From contig NC_048561.1 of the NCBI RefSeq assembly GCF_902806685.2, positions 5,297,439 through 5,361,438 of the forward strand: 64,000 nucleotides of DNA, given 5' to 3'. Each line of letters opens with the position of its first letter. The first letter of the stretch is position 1. The notes below the pieces were generated by a model, which did no database searches, was not told the origin of the DNA, and saw nothing but the letters and a program-made list of their open reading frames with translations. Shown one piece after another: positions 41,017 to 51,249 of the stretch. The position numbers and the translations under genes were made by a program. The stretch is from Maniola hyperantus. Lineage: Eukaryota > Arthropoda > Insecta > Lepidoptera > Nymphalidae.

Positions 41017-41228
41017 CTAGAAACAATAAACCAAATGTAAATATAATACTAGATCGCGTAAGGAATTCTGCCATACGTTCCAAAACGCGAGCAGCTGATG
41101 TTGGTGTCAACGCATGTTATTAAGTTGATAGTGCATACGTAGCCTATCATGACATTAATGTAAATCGTGCCTAAGCGTTAGTTTATGGCCAAGAAATTGT
41201 ATATAAGACTCAGAATAAATACCTTTAA
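41017..41228. other. Sequence upstream of the ZF-11 acceptor
   Basis: No repeat or exon recognised. Confidence 0.4.
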
Positions 41229-41366
41229 AAGTAGCCCTATTGTGACACTTACTGTTAGAGCGAGATAGCTAAATGCATTTAAGCTCTTATTAGAACGTGA
41301 CAAAATGATTATGTTTTGTCCTTATCACCGTGGCCACTTTTTTTTGTTTGCCAAAATGTATTTGTA
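41229..41366. repeat. 138-bp repeat, identical to 53097-53234
   Basis: Starts aagtagccctattgtgacac and ends aaaatgtatttgta. Identical by eye to the copy upstream of the THAP exon relic. It is followed at once by a MITE. Confidence 0.75.
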
Positions 41367-41640
41367 TGATTCCGTTGTCTTTCTCTAAACTAAATCTAGA
41401 ATATCTGCATCCTTTTCTTTTTAACAATGCTAAGAAGGGACAGAACATGAACTTTACATTTAAAGAATCTAAACTTTAGTGCACGCTACAAATTTAAACA
41501 GTAGGCTCGCGACTGTGCGCTAAAATCACGGGTTTTACCATCTAAAAATTAAATTTAAAACTGTCAAACTGCGTCTGTCCTTTTCATATTACATTAGTAA
41601 GAAGAGGATGCGAATACTTCTAGTTTAGTTTAGTATTATA
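41367..41640. mobile_element. MITE related to the right half of 131-585, inverted
   Basis: tgattccgttgtctttctct to gaatacttctagtttagttt; the reverse complement of about 330-585, with moderate divergence. Confidence 0.65.
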
Positions 41641-41686
41641 AATAGTATATAATAGAGGAATAGTAGAGGAATGTGCAACATCCATA

Positions 41687-41779
41687 TAAACTCAAGAGAG
41701 TTTCTGGATGTCAAGCGTAAAATTGTATAATTATTATTTGGCTGAAATAAAGAATTTAAAAAAACATACATATAAAATA
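41687..41779 (+). mobile_element. Mini retro-insertion with a 16-bp target duplication
   Basis: 93 bp ending gctgaaataaagaatttaa plus an A-rich tail. It is flanked by atgtgcaacatccata at 41671-41686 and 41780-41795. A severely 5'-truncated LINE or SINE 3' end. Confidence 0.75.
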
Positions 41780-41795
41780 ATGTGCAACATCCATA

Positions 41796-42035
41796 CTCTG
41801 TCACTCCCTACACTCGCTTCGCTCGTGGTTCAACCTTAGAATCCTTCGCTGTTGTATTATTGTAGCAAAAGGTTGGTATTACAGAAAAAACAAGGTTTTA
41901 AGTATGAACAATTTATTTTACCAATATTATCAACAATACTACAATAGTTACTGCACTACAATATTACTACTAGGTCTATACAATGAAAACTATAAAAAAA
42001 CTTATAACCTTTTGAAATAACATTTTATAACATAC
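41796..42035. other. No feature recognised
   Basis: AT-rich stretch between repeats. Confidence 0.4.
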
Positions 42036-42150
42036 TAGCTGATGCCCGCGACTTCGTCCGCGTGGAATTAGGTTTTCAATAATCCCGTGGGAACTCTTTG
42101 ATTTTCTGCGATAAAAAGTAGCCTATGTAACTCTCCAGGTCTTACTATAC
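42036..42150 (-). mobile_element. RTE-type repeat tail, minus
   Basis: actagctgatgcccgcgact to gcctatgtaactctccagg; only the 3' ~115 bp. Confidence 0.75.
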
Positions 42151-42154
42151 TAAA

Positions 42155-42360
42155 AGTTAGCCCTTGTCTGCAATCTCACCTGGTGGTAAGTGACGATGCT
42201 GTAAGATGGAAGCGGGCTAACCAGGAAGGGGTATGGTAGTTTTTACTTAACCCATGCCTCTTTGGTTTCTATATAGCATCGTACCGGAACGCTAAATCGC
42301 TTGGCGGCACGGTTTTGCCGGTAACTAGCCACGGCAGAAGCCTCCCACCAGAAAGACACA
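42155..42360 (-). mobile_element. SINE family B, headless
   Basis: gttagcccttgtctgcaatc, tcgcttggcggcacggtttt, gaagcctcccaccag; the tRNA-like head is absent. Confidence 0.7.
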
Positions 42361-42478
42361 TAATATAGACAGACGCGTTGTTTCATAGGCTTCCTATTGA
42401 GATGCACTGCGCGCTCTTAAAGTTTACTATGTACATTACAGGAGAGACCACCACTCCTCACCGTCTAGAAGTGTAACC

Positions 42479-43053
42479 TTAAACGCCATCACGATGAACT
42501 CTCTTCACATGGTAACTCAAACTGGCATGCTGAGCAAATCCCTCTCCACAAACCTTGCACACATGCGGCTTGCTGTTAGTGTGTGTGTTCATATGTGTCG
42601 TCAAATTGTTCCGCCATCTGAAACTCTTCTCGCACACATCGCATCTAAACGGTCTGTGTGACTTGTGCTTCTTCTCATGTTCTGTAAGCTTCCACTTGGT
42701 GATGAAGCTCATATTGCAGGTTGTACAGCAGTGGTTATGCTCCCCCATATGATGGAACTTCTGATGCCGCAGCACTTGGCCTGGGAATGCGAATTTCTTG
42801 CCACAGGCGCCGCAGAACGGCGCTGGTTCCCCATGGGCTTCTTCTATATGAAATGCGCGCATATGTGGAGTAACTTCTACGTCGCAGTACGGACAGACGC
42901 GCTGTTTCTTCGGCTTCATGTTGAGATGCACCGTGCGGTAGTGCTGCCCGAATAGATCGTGTCGCTTAAACGGTTTAGTACACACGTTGCAGGCGAAATT
43001 CTTCCCGCCGTCCTCGTTGGCGGTTTCCGTGAAGTCTGTGTATATCATTTGTC
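42479..43053 (-). CDS. ZF-12: six-finger C2H2 cassette exon
   Basis: Acceptor CTTTTCTAG|GA at 43053, phase 1, 190 residues. Leader QMIYTDFTETANEDGGKNF. Fingers: CNVC...HYRTVH, CPYC...HIEEAH (HIEEAH is unusual; most have HMEECH), CGACGKKFAF preceded by APFC, CTTC, CDVC, CKVC...HVKRVH. Contacts: finger 1 RDLQ, finger 4 TWKE, finger 5 WNNT, finger 6 QASY. An extra residue lies in the finger 1-2 linker (KPKKQRVC). It resembles ZF-13 to 17 in its leader but is clearly the outlier of that group and lacks their FPTGSRS tail. Confidence 0.9.
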
Positions 43054-43394
43054 CTAGAAAAGACAATGGACATATTATATATTTACTATGTACTTTGTAT
43101 CAAATGCCTGAAAAAAAACTTATTTATTTATACGATTACAAAGGTCAAATTTTAAATTTTCAAAATAAGATTACTATACCAAGTGGGATATCATATGAAA
43201 GGGTTTTACCTGTACATTATAAAACAGGCTCTTATTTATTATAATGCATAATAGTTTTTAATTTATTTATATATAATTTGTCGAATAAAATACACGAATA
43301 CGAAACTCTCAGTGCGTGAATCTGACTCGCACTAGGCCGGTTTATTTCCTTTCGGATTTCGGACGTACGGAACGGATTTATTTATTTTATGGTT
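43054..43394. other. Upstream of ZF-12, with repeat family P fragment
   Basis: 43135-43345 matches the 3' half of 34784-35210 (gtgggatatcatatgaaagg, gaatctgactcgcactaggc). Confidence 0.55.
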
Positions 43395-43672
43395 TTTGCT
43401 ATAGTCTACCACGCTGGCTAAGTGCGTACTAGCAGACTTCACAAATCTTTGAGAACATTATGGAGAACTCTCAGGCATGTAGGTTTCCTCACGATGTTTA
43501 TCTTCACCGTTAAAACAAGTGATACTAGAAAAGCATTTTCTAGTTTAACGGGAAATAACCGGCCTAGTGCGAGTCAGTAAAACGCATATAACTCCGAAAA
43601 GTTAAAAGGTGCGTCCCCGGGATCGAACCCCCGACCTCCGATCTGAAGGAGGATATCCTAACCACTAGGCTA
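43395..43672 (-). mobile_element. SINE family A, minus, with a short insertion
   Basis: Head at about 43580-43672 (B box ggatcgaacccc on the + strand) and 3' body at 43395-43525. About 50 bp of repeat family P end (ccggcctagtgcgagtcagt) lies between them. Confidence 0.7.
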
Positions 43673-43793
43673 CACCCCGCACCCCGGACCCCTGGAAAGG
43701 AGGCCGACGTCTTAACCTAGTCTTAAAGTCGTCAACTAGGCTATCACAAGCTAGGCTAGGCTAGGCTGGCTAGGCCAGTGGCGTGCACAAGGC

Positions 43794-44180
43794 TTGAAGC
43801 CAGGGTAGGCACTAGTTAAGTAGGAGCCTGTTCACTGGCAGGTCATAATGAAAAATATGAGTGTGCTCAGGAACTTTTCGATCTTGTCCCCCCTTCACCA
43901 TTTTACCACCGAACCGCCAGACGTCGGGCGAGTTTCCATCCTTATGTCGTCGACATCCCATCTACACACACATCATCGTTTTGCGACATCATTCCTCATA
44001 CGTATGGCTAAGGTTTGGAATACTCTTCCGCGATATGTGTTTCCTACCAATTACAACCCGGGCATCTTTAAAACAAGAGTGAATAGGCATCTTCTAGGTA
44101 AACGCGTCCTATCTTAGGCCACATCATCGCTTCCCATCAGGTGTGATTGTGGTCAAGCGTATACCTATAATAATTAAAAT
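43794..44180 (+). mobile_element. 5'-truncated LINE, C-terminus and 3' UTR (family J1)
   Basis: The open frame at 43848-44117 ends with WNTLPRYVFPTNYNPGIFKT and RVNRHLLGKRVLS, the C-terminus of a lepidopteran non-LTR reverse transcriptase (Jockey/CR1-like). The 3' UTR runs to an A-rich end near 44190. Confidence 0.75.
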
Positions 44181-44384
44181 AAAAAAAAATAAAAAATATG
44201 CATTGAGCTATTACAACTGGGGTAAGCAGTGCCTCTATGACATGCACGCCACTGGCTATCACCGATTCTACGAGTATAGATAATTACAGCTATCTAATGT
44301 TCCTCATTACTATATTGACAACTTTGGGATTATTAAATCACTTTTAAGTGCGTAAATTAGGTAAACCAAATCATTTATAAGTTA

Positions 44385-44560
44385 GAGCCTCAATAGCTCA
44401 ACCGGTATAGGAGTGGACTGAAAACCGAAAGGTCGACGGTTCAAACCCCGCCCGTTGCACTATTGTCGTACTTACTCCTAGCACAAGCCTGACGCTTAGT
44501 TGGAGAGGAAAGGGGATTATTAGTCATTTAACATGGCTAATATTCTTTAAAAAAAAAAAA
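44385..44560 (+). mobile_element. tRNA-derived SINE family C
   Basis: tRNA-like head gcctcaatagctcaaccggt with B box ggttcaaaccccg, then body ctcctagcacaagcctgacg and poly(A). A second copy lies at 48450-48645, so it is a SINE and not a unique tRNA gene. Confidence 0.75.
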
Positions 44561-44579
44561 AAAAATTTAACGCATTCCA

Positions 44580-44730
44580 GTCCCGCCAGTAAGCGCAGCG
44601 TTAGAAAGACCCCCCACTAAGTGGACAGACGACATCAAACGAGTATGCGGGAGCCGCTGGATGGCGGCGGCGCAAGACCTTGGTGTGTGGAAGACCGTAT
44701 AAGAGTCATATATCCAGCGGTCGATGATGA
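44580..44730 (+). mobile_element. LINE ORF2 C-terminus fragment
   Basis: gaccccccactaagtggaca, gccgctggatggcggcggcg and a gatgatgatgat tail; same family as 944-1218. Confidence 0.65.
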
Positions 44731-45059
44731 TGATGTATGGAACTTATCAATAATATTGCGTAGTGGCATAACCAAGGATGGAGCAGTTTGGAGAAAAAAA
44801 AACAACTTTATATAAAATCATAAATTTTATTTTTATCATTAAAATACTTAGTAGGTATACGAATACTGCAACATTATTTCAATAGAAACAGTTTAAGAAG
44901 AGGTTTTTAAAATATAAATTTCACCTTCCTAAAACTTCTTGTGATAAAGCCTGTTCTGATTTACATCTTTTGCCTCTTTATACACGTAGAAACATAGCTG
45001 ATATTATATTTGATATATTTGTTACCTACTTAACATAGCGAGGGGGTCAATAGATTTTT
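44731..45059. other. AT-rich flank 3' of ZF-13
   Basis: No gene. A minus-strand AATAAA occurs near 44828, but more than 1.1 kb from the ZF-13 stop and beyond two repeats. Confidence 0.4.
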
Positions 45060-45405
45060 TTTTTAATTCAGATACAAGTTAGCCCTTGACTGCAATCTCA
45101 CCTTATGGTAAGTGACTATGCACTCTAAGGTGGGAGCGGGCTAACCTGAAAGGAGTATGGCAGTTTTACCAAACCCATACACCTTTGGTTTCTACACGGC
45201 ATCGTACCGGATCGCTAAATCGCTTGGCGGCACGGCTTTGCCAGTAGGGTGCCGGTGGTAACTAGCCACGGCCGAGGCCTCCCACCAGACCAGACCAGAA
45301 ATTTAGAAATTATAAAATTCCAAATCCCTGCCAGGAATCGAACCCGGGATCTCCCACTAATAAGACCACAGCGCTTGCCACTGCGCCAGGGAGGTCGTCA
45401 AGGGA
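45060..45405 (-). mobile_element. tRNA-derived SINE family B, full length, minus
   Basis: Read on the minus strand the head is cctggcgcagtggcaagcgc with B box gggttcgattcc, then the body (ctggtctggtgggaggcctc, gatgccgtgtagaaaccaaa) to gattgcagtcaagggctaac. The family reference copy in this window. Confidence 0.8.
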
Positions 45406-45414
45406 CATTGCCCT

Positions 45415-45775
45415 GAATTACTTGTGAAGCTTGGATTATTTGTATTCTCACGTCTACCAATACGTGCATCCAGACACAAAAATTTACATATGCCAGTGTC
45501 TAGAACTAATAACAGATCAAACTCCTTCATTGCTCGCGTTTCCCGCAATCTAAACCTAATTTATAACGAATCCAGCATAGATTTATTTTATGGCAATGTG
45601 AATAGTGTACGCCAAAGTTTAATAAATTTGTTTGCTTTTCACTGTGTTCTTTTAAATTTTAATTTTGTGTCTACCTGTGAGAACCTATTATTAGCTTCTA
45701 TAGTTATTTAATTTTTAAGATTATAATATGTTAATTTAAGCTGTTGGTTTTCCAAATAAAATACAATAAAATAAA
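45415..45775 (+). mobile_element. 5'-truncated LINE, C-terminus and 3' UTR (family J2)
   Basis: The frame includes LFVFSRLPIRASRHKNLHMP and NSFIARVSRNLNLIY, typical of the last residues of lepidopteran LINE reverse transcriptases. It ends in aataaaatacaataaaataa. Confidence 0.65.
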
Positions 45776-45799
45776 GAGAGATGTGTTGGCAGTTGGCAC

Positions 45800-46087
45800 C
45801 GCTTACCGGATGCAGCCATTTTAGCTGCGGCTCCCGGATGGGAAATCGACGTTAGGATGTTTCTTCGTCATGTGGTACTTCAAACTGCTGTGCTGCACAA
45901 ACGACGCCTTGCATATCCGACACACTTGAGGCCTCATATCGATCGCTTACCGGATGCAGCCATTTTAGCTGCGGCTCCCGGATGGGAAATCGACGTTAGG
46001 ATGTTTCTTCGTCATGTGGTACTTCAAACTGCTGTGCTGCACAAACGACGCCTTGCATATCCGACACACTTGAGGCCTCATATCGAT
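45800..46087. repeat. 144-bp perfect tandem duplication at the 3' end of ZF-13
   Basis: 45800-45943 and 45944-46087 are identical by eye. The unit covers finger 6, the stop codon and about 20 bp of 3' UTR. The proximal copy (45944-46087) is in frame; the distal one is an extra, untranslated finger 6. Confidence 0.9.
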
Positions 46088-46557
46088 GTGTACCATTATA
46101 TGAAACTGCAGGGATTTCTTCTGCTTGAAAGTTTTTTCACATATATCACACTTGAAGGGTCTATCTGGCATATGTTTAGCCATGTGAACTTTTAGTTGAT
46201 AGCTGCTAAAGAATCCCAAATCGCACAGTTCACATCGGTACTTCGATTCGCCCATGTGATAGAATTTTTGGTGTCGCAACACTTGGGACTTTTTGCCGAA
46301 TTTCTTTCCACAAGCACCGCAAGATGGCGCTGGAATCCCGTGGTGTTCCTCCATGTGGAAAGGACGTAAGTGCTGCTTGACTTTGATATCGCAAAGATGA
46401 CAGCTGCGTAAATCTGGTCGCTTCTTGAGATGCACCTGGCTGTAGTGTTGCCCGAAAAATTTCCTATTCTTGAAAGGTTTGCTGCAAACGTTGCAGGAGA
46501 AACGTTTTTCGCCGTCCTCGTCGACTGTTTCGGTGAAGTCTACGTATATGGCTTGAC
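45965..46557 (-). CDS. ZF-13: six-finger C2H2 cassette exon
   Basis: Acceptor CTTTTCTAG|GT at 46557, phase 1, 196 residues. Leader QAIYVDFTETVDEDGEKRF. Fingers: CNVC...HYSQVH, CHLC...HMEEHH, CGACGKKFGK, CELC, CDIC, CRIC...HMTKKH, tail NVDFPSGSRS. Contacts: finger 1 NKFQ, finger 4 SYQV, finger 5 QKSF, finger 6 QSSY. Founder-like member of the recently expanded ZF-13 to 17 group; its upstream 80 bp (gatacaaggtaacatatat, cggacacttgt) match ZF-15. The last finger and stop are duplicated immediately 3'. Confidence 0.9.
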
Positions 46558-46894
46558 CTAGAAAAGATACAAGGTAACATATATTTACATGAACTTTTTG
46601 AACTAAAATTTTACAGAAAGCGGACACTTGTATCTTAACTAGGTCACAAAAATATTATAGTGAAATCAAATCAAACTTTTTTAAGTTTACAGCTATAGTG
46701 AAGACGCAGGATTACGCGACGAAAAACCACAGGTTTTTAATTTTGTCCGAAATTTCAGTGACATTTTTGTGTATGTTTTATTCGTCTTTATTGATATATA
46801 TATGTATTCGCGTACTGGTTTCTCATAAGATCTGAAATTTTCCCGCTGCAAAAGGCCTCACTTACCTACTCACTCAGTCTCACCTTAAGACACG
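46558..46894. other. Sequence upstream of the ZF-13 acceptor
   Basis: The first 80 bp are conserved with ZF-15. The rest is AT-rich with no exon found. Confidence 0.45.
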
Positions 46895-47415
46895 GAACCC
46901 AGAATACCTAAATGCCAATTTTCATATCTCTAACTTCAAAAACATAGGATTTTCATATAACCCTTCCACCCCCATTTTACTCCCTTAAGGGGGGGAATTT
47001 AGTTAGATCCTTTCTTATCTGATATCTACCCTCTAGAAATAGCCTACATTTCAAATTTCAAGTAAAAATAACAATTGTTACAACTTTTCTATAAAAACAT
47101 TGCCCCCCTATTTTACCACCCTTAAGGGGGGAATTTCCCAAATTGAATTATACAGATTTTTATTATTTAAAGCTCAAATTTTCACGTCTCTAACTCCAAA
47201 AACATAGGACTTTCATACAACCTTCGACCCCCCCTTTCACAACCTTAGGGGGGGAATTTTCCAAAACCGTTTCTAAGCTAACACCTACGTCCTAGAAAGA
47301 ACCTACCTTCCAAATTTCAAGTTTGTAGGCTTTATAGTTTCTGAGATTTCGTGATTAGTCAGTCAGTCAGTCAGTCAGTGAGTGAGTGGTATTTCTCTTT
47401 TATATATTTAGATTA
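46895..47415 (-). mobile_element. RTE-like repeat, minus, with internal repetition
   Basis: Three rounds of a gggggg-aattt block (46985, 47125, 47250) and a gtcagtcagtcagtcagtca run at 47356-47385, ending atatatttagatta. An internally expanded member of the (TGAC)n family. Confidence 0.6.
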
Positions 47416-47459
47416 TTAAGTAGATAATATTAGCTAGGTATATTATGTATTTAATTAGG

Positions 47460-47640
47460 CTCCGATCATACTGATCCTGATATCAGAATAGCCTGTATAT
47501 TATCAGTGTTGTAAGTATAGTTATACAATATTTTGTCTTCAATATTTCAACTGTCAAATTATTGATGACAGAAAGAGAAAAATCGGTTACAATGTGTATT
47601 AGTAACATCGTTAGTATTGAGTAGCTTAAGGTATTATTTA
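47460..47640. repeat. Module shared with 52632-52815
   Basis: cgatcatactgatcctgata, caatattttgtctt, caactgtcaaattattg in both. It lies between ZF-13 and ZF-14, as the other copy lies between ZF-16 and ZF-17, so it was carried along by segmental duplication. Confidence 0.65.
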
Positions 47641-47689
47641 TGTCCAGCTCTAGCTTAAGATATTTTGAAGAAAGTTAGATTCACTCAAC

Positions 47690-48035
47690 GGGTGATGGAT
47701 AGAGTGCGTCTACTTGATCAAATAAAAAATGAGAATGCTCCGCAGGAGAACCAGAGTAACCGACAAAGCTCAACGGGTTTCGAAGCTCAAGTGGCAATAG
47801 GCAGAGCACATAGTTCGAAGAACCAATAGACGTTGGAGTCCCAAGGTGCTAGAATGGACTCCGTACCGGAAAACGCAGCATTTGCAGACCCTCAACTAAG
47901 TGGAATGAACATCTCAAACGAATTGCAGGAAACCGCTGACTACCAACGGCGCACGAACGCGGCATGTGGAAATCTCTACAAGAGACCTATGTCCAACAGT
48001 GGACGTCTATCGGTTACAACGACGATGTACATGAT
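47690..48035 (+). mobile_element. LINE ORF2 C-terminus relic in the ZF-14 3' flank
   Basis: agttcgaagaaccaatagac, gtgctagaatggactccgta, tatgtccaacagtggacgtc. The same relic, in the same place relative to the poly(A) signal, is found 3' of ZF-16 and ZF-17. Confidence 0.7.
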
Positions 48036-48103
48036 CCCACTAGAGAGTGAAAAATATAAGGTTGGCGAATAAAATAAAACAAAGTTTTTGATAAGTACAG
48101 AAT

Positions 48104-48109
48104 TTTATT
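48104..48109 (-). terminator. Poly(A) signal AATAAA for ZF-14
   Basis: Minus strand AATAAAATTCTGTACTTATC; 642 bp past the stop. The surrounding 40 bp are conserved past ZF-16, ZF-17 and ZF-19. Confidence 0.6.
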
Positions 48110-48139
48110 GCCTTTGAAATAGCCTTAAAACTAATAAAT

Positions 48140-48300
48140 GAAATCTTTTAAAACCCCTATTTTACCCATTATGGGTTGAATATTCAAAAATCCTTCTTAG
48201 CCGATGTCTATCTGCATGCTAAATTTCAGTCCAGAAATTTGAGCTGTGCGTTGATAGATCAGTCAGTCAGTCAGTCACGTTTTCATTTCATATATTTAGA
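48140..48300 (-). mobile_element. RTE-like repeat end, minus
   Basis: cctattttacccattatggg to gtcagtcagtcagtcac and catatatttagattt. Confidence 0.65.
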
Positions 48301-48449
48301 TTTTTGATCAGAAAGCACACAAAAATTGTAAAATTAATAACCTCAAAGTATACACAGTTCGCTCACTCTTATAGCTAGCCTAACCTACTTAATTACCTAC
48401 TGCAAGTCATGCCAAGAAGCTACGTTATCACAGTGAACCGTCAAACTAA

Positions 48450-48645
48450 TTGAGCCTCAATAGCGCAACAGGTAAAGAAAGGAGTGGACTGAAAACCGAA
48501 AGGGTGACGATTCAAACCCCGCTCGTTGCACTAATTGTCGTACCTACTCCTAGCACAAGCTTGACGCTTAGTTGGAGAGGAAAGGGGAATATTAGTCATT
48601 TAACCAGAGATATTTTAACATTGTTAATATTCTTTAAAAAAAACT
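48450..48645 (+). mobile_element. tRNA-derived SINE family C
   Basis: gcctcaatagcgcaacaggt head with a 6-7 base insertion, B box gattcaaacccc, body as at 44385. Confidence 0.75.
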
Positions 48646-48750
48646 TTACAGAAAAAGGGAGCTAGCTCTTGTCACCAGACACATTTTCTTGCCATGGGAT
48701 GAGTCATCGTGAGAGAGGCATTTTGGCACCGCTTACCGGATGCAGCCGTT

Positions 48751-49346
48751 TTAGCTGCGGCTCCCGGTTGGGAAATCAACATTGGGATGTTTCTTCGTCA
48801 TGTGGTATTTCAAGCTGCTGCGCTGCACAAACGCCGCTTGGCATATCCGACATACTTGACGCCTCGTTTCGGTGTGTATCATGACGTGAATCTGCAGGGC
48901 CTTCTGCCGCTTGAAAGTCTTTCCACATACCTCACACTTGAAGGGTCTATCCTGCTCATGTTTAACCATATGCAATTTTAATTTAGAGCTGTCAAAGAAC
49001 CTCATATCGCATGGCTCACATCGGTACTTCGATTCGCCCATATGGTAAAACTTTTGGTGCCGCAATATTTGGGAGTTTTTGCTGAACTTTTTTCCACAGG
49101 CGCCGCAAGATGGCGCTGGAATTCCGTGGCATTCCTCCATGTGGAAAGGGCGTAAGTGCCTTTTGACTTTGATATCGCATAGATGACAGCTGCGTAAATC
49201 TGGTCGCTTCTTGAGATGCACCATACTGTAGTGTATAGCAAAATAATGCCGTTTCGTGAAATGTTTGCTGCAAACATTGCAGGTGAAACGTTTCTCGCCG
49301 TCCTCGTCGACTGTTTCTGTGAAGTCTACGTATATCGCTTGTTGAC
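48751..49346 (-). CDS. ZF-14: six-finger C2H2 cassette exon
   Basis: Acceptor CTTTTCCAG|GT at 49346 (CCAG, not CTAG), phase 1, 197 residues, with one extra Gln in the leader (QQAIYVDFTETVDEDGEK). Fingers: CNVC...HYSMVH, CHLC...HMEECH, CGACGKKFSK, CEPC, CEVC, CRIC...HMTKKH, tail NVDFPTGSRS. Contacts: finger 1 KHYI (Ile where all others have Gln), finger 4 DSKL, finger 5 RKAI, finger 6 QSSY. ZF-15 ends only 476 bp upstream of this acceptor. The unit has its own poly(A) signal at 48104. Confidence 0.9.
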
Positions 49347-49822
49347 CTGGAAAAGATACAACAAAACATATATTAATGATTTGAAGCTTCTTTCGAGGTC
49401 AAACAACTTATTATATTGTAGATAACGGGCACATATCACGATTAATTTGATGGTTTACGTTTACGTGAATATTTCGAAACATATACATATTTATATGAAA
49501 TTTTTGAACTCAAATGGTATACAAAGTGGAAAAGTGTTTTGGCAACTCAATTTTACTATATATTTTTGGTCAGAAAGCACAGAAAAATTGCAAAATTGAA
49601 AATAATGTTATTTACTGCAACAGTCATGCTATGCAAGTACATCAAGAATGCTGGCTCTGTTATCGTGTTGAACTGCCAGACCGATTCTTTAAACAAAGAA
49701 TGAGCTAGATCTTCTGTTACCAGAAGTAATAAGTAGTATTAATTTGTTTGCCAATGGCCGAGTCACTGTGGTAAACTGGGAATAGTAATAGGTAATTGGC
49801 ACCGCTTACCGATGCAGCCATT
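49347..49822. other. Short spacer between ZF-14 and ZF-15
   Basis: 476 bp. On the minus strand it must hold the ZF-15 3' UTR and the intron before ZF-14. I found no AATAAA or ATTAAA on the minus strand and no exon with a start codon. It contains pieces of the duplicated flank (cagaaagcacagaaaaattg). Confidence 0.6.
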
Positions 49823-50415
49823 TTAGCTGCGGCTCCCAGTTGGGAAAGCAGCGGTGGGATGATTCTTCGTCATGTGGTATTTCAAACTGGTGCGCTGCAC
49901 AAACGCCGCTTGGCATATCGGACATACTTGGGGTCTTGTACCTGCGTGTATCATAACGTGAAGCCGTAGGGACTTCTTCCGCTTGAAAGTCTTTTCACAT
50001 ACGTCACACTTGAAGGGTTTATCCGGGTTATGTTTGACCATATGTAATTGTAAGCGGCAGTTGTCAAAGAACCTCATATCGCACAGCTCACATCGGTACT
50101 CCAATTCACCCATATGGTAGAACTTTTGGTGTTGCAACACTTGGAACTTCCGTGCGAATTTCTTCCCACACGCGCCACAAGATGGCATTGGTATTCCGTG
50201 GCATTCCTCCAAGTGTAAAGGCCGCAAGCGGTCATTGACTTTAATATCGCAAAGGTAACAGCTGCGTAACTTTGGTCGCTTCTTAAGATGCACGTGGCTA
50301 TAATGTTGTGCGAAATACTGCTGTTTGTTGAAAGGTTTGCTGCAAACGTTGCAGGTGAAACGTTTTTCGCCGTCCTCGTCGAATGTTTCTGTGAAGTCTA
50401 CGTATATCGCTTGAC
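49823..50415 (-). CDS. ZF-15: six-finger C2H2 cassette exon
   Basis: Acceptor CTTTTCTAG|GT at 50415, phase 1, 196 residues. Leader QAIYVDFTETFDEDGEKRF. Fingers: CNVC...HYSHVH, CYLC...HLEECH (Leu where others have Met), CGACGKKFAR preceded by MPSC, CELC, CDVC, CPIC...HMTKNH, tail TAAFPTGSRS. Contacts: finger 1 KQYQ, finger 4 DCRL, finger 5 RKSL, finger 6 QTSY. It lies 476 bp upstream of the ZF-14 acceptor and seems to lack a canonical poly(A) signal in that space, so it may use a variant signal, read through, or be spliced on. Confidence 0.88.
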
Positions 50416-51240
50416 CTAGAAAAGATACAACGGAACATATATTTACATGAACTTTTTGAACCAAAATGTTATAAAAAGCGGACACTTGTGTCATGAATAT
50501 ATTATGTTTAATTGGCAGCAGCTAACTGGGATTTATCTACATTTTAATATTGTGAATGAGATGAAGGTGCAATAGAGATGTGAAGAGGCCCCGATAAAAG
50601 ACGCCCTAAGCACGTCCTTAACGATCCCGACGATCAAATCATGACCGACAATGCTCCCTATCTCGTAGGGCTACACAATACAACCATCATCACAGCGTCT
50701 TCGCCGGCGAAGACGTGGTCCCCGAATTCTAACGTCACCCGGACGTGGACTCACGCCACGGCCTCGGGGGCGTACGGACTAACCAGTAGACCAACAACTC
50801 CACCCATGCCAACGTCATCCTAAGCCGTGGTCCGAGCGAGCCTCACAGGAGGCGCCCTTAGGAGGACGTTGCCCCCCGACCTCTCGAATTATTTCTTCGA
50901 GCCCTAGGGCTCACCCCCAGGCGGAGCTTCGCGCTCGCCAACCCCCCCAGTGACGCTGTAGCGGCCAGTAAGGCCTACGCAGCATAGTCAATCCGAAACA
51001 ACACACACACACAAAACATGTGAAGAGGGTCATTCTGTCGTCACACTTCGACGTAGTCTCTTAGTTAGGTTAGATTAGATAAGATTTAGATCATTACAAT
51101 GTGAAACTCTGCATCTAACCTTGGTGCAGAGTGCGAACGTTAGATTAGGTTAAAATGTAAGGATTATAGAATAAATTTAGTAAAAGCCTATCTTCGTTTC
51201 CTTCAAAAATCCTTCTGGTTGCCGCTTACATAACTCACCT
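50416..51240. repeat. Upstream of ZF-15; GC-rich unknown repeat
   Basis: 50416-50500 is conserved with ZF-13. 50560-51000 is GC-rich (gccccccgacctctcgaatt, ggcggagcttcgcgctcgcc) and followed by acacacacacaca. It resembles an untranslated part of a lepidopteran retroelement, but I cannot name it. No coding frame convinces. Confidence 0.4.
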
Positions 51241-51249
51241 CAAACATTT

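Noticed and set aside
40346..41020. Long + strand open frame (224 codons) opposite ZF-11, with similar ones opposite ZF-7, ZF-10 and ZF-20
   Set aside because: They lie antisense to conserved zinc-finger codons and contain no domain; they come from the codon composition of the repeated finger motif.
44385..44460. tRNA gene (tRNA-like sequence with A and B boxes, gactgaaaacc anticodon-like loop)
   Set aside because: A second copy with the same downstream body and A-tail lies at 48450; it is a tRNA-derived SINE. The head at 56800 is rejected as a tRNA for lack of a paired acceptor stem.
50641..50823. 60-codon ORF rich in Thr/Pro
   Set aside because: It lies in a GC-rich repeat segment with no homology that I recognise and no paralogue here.
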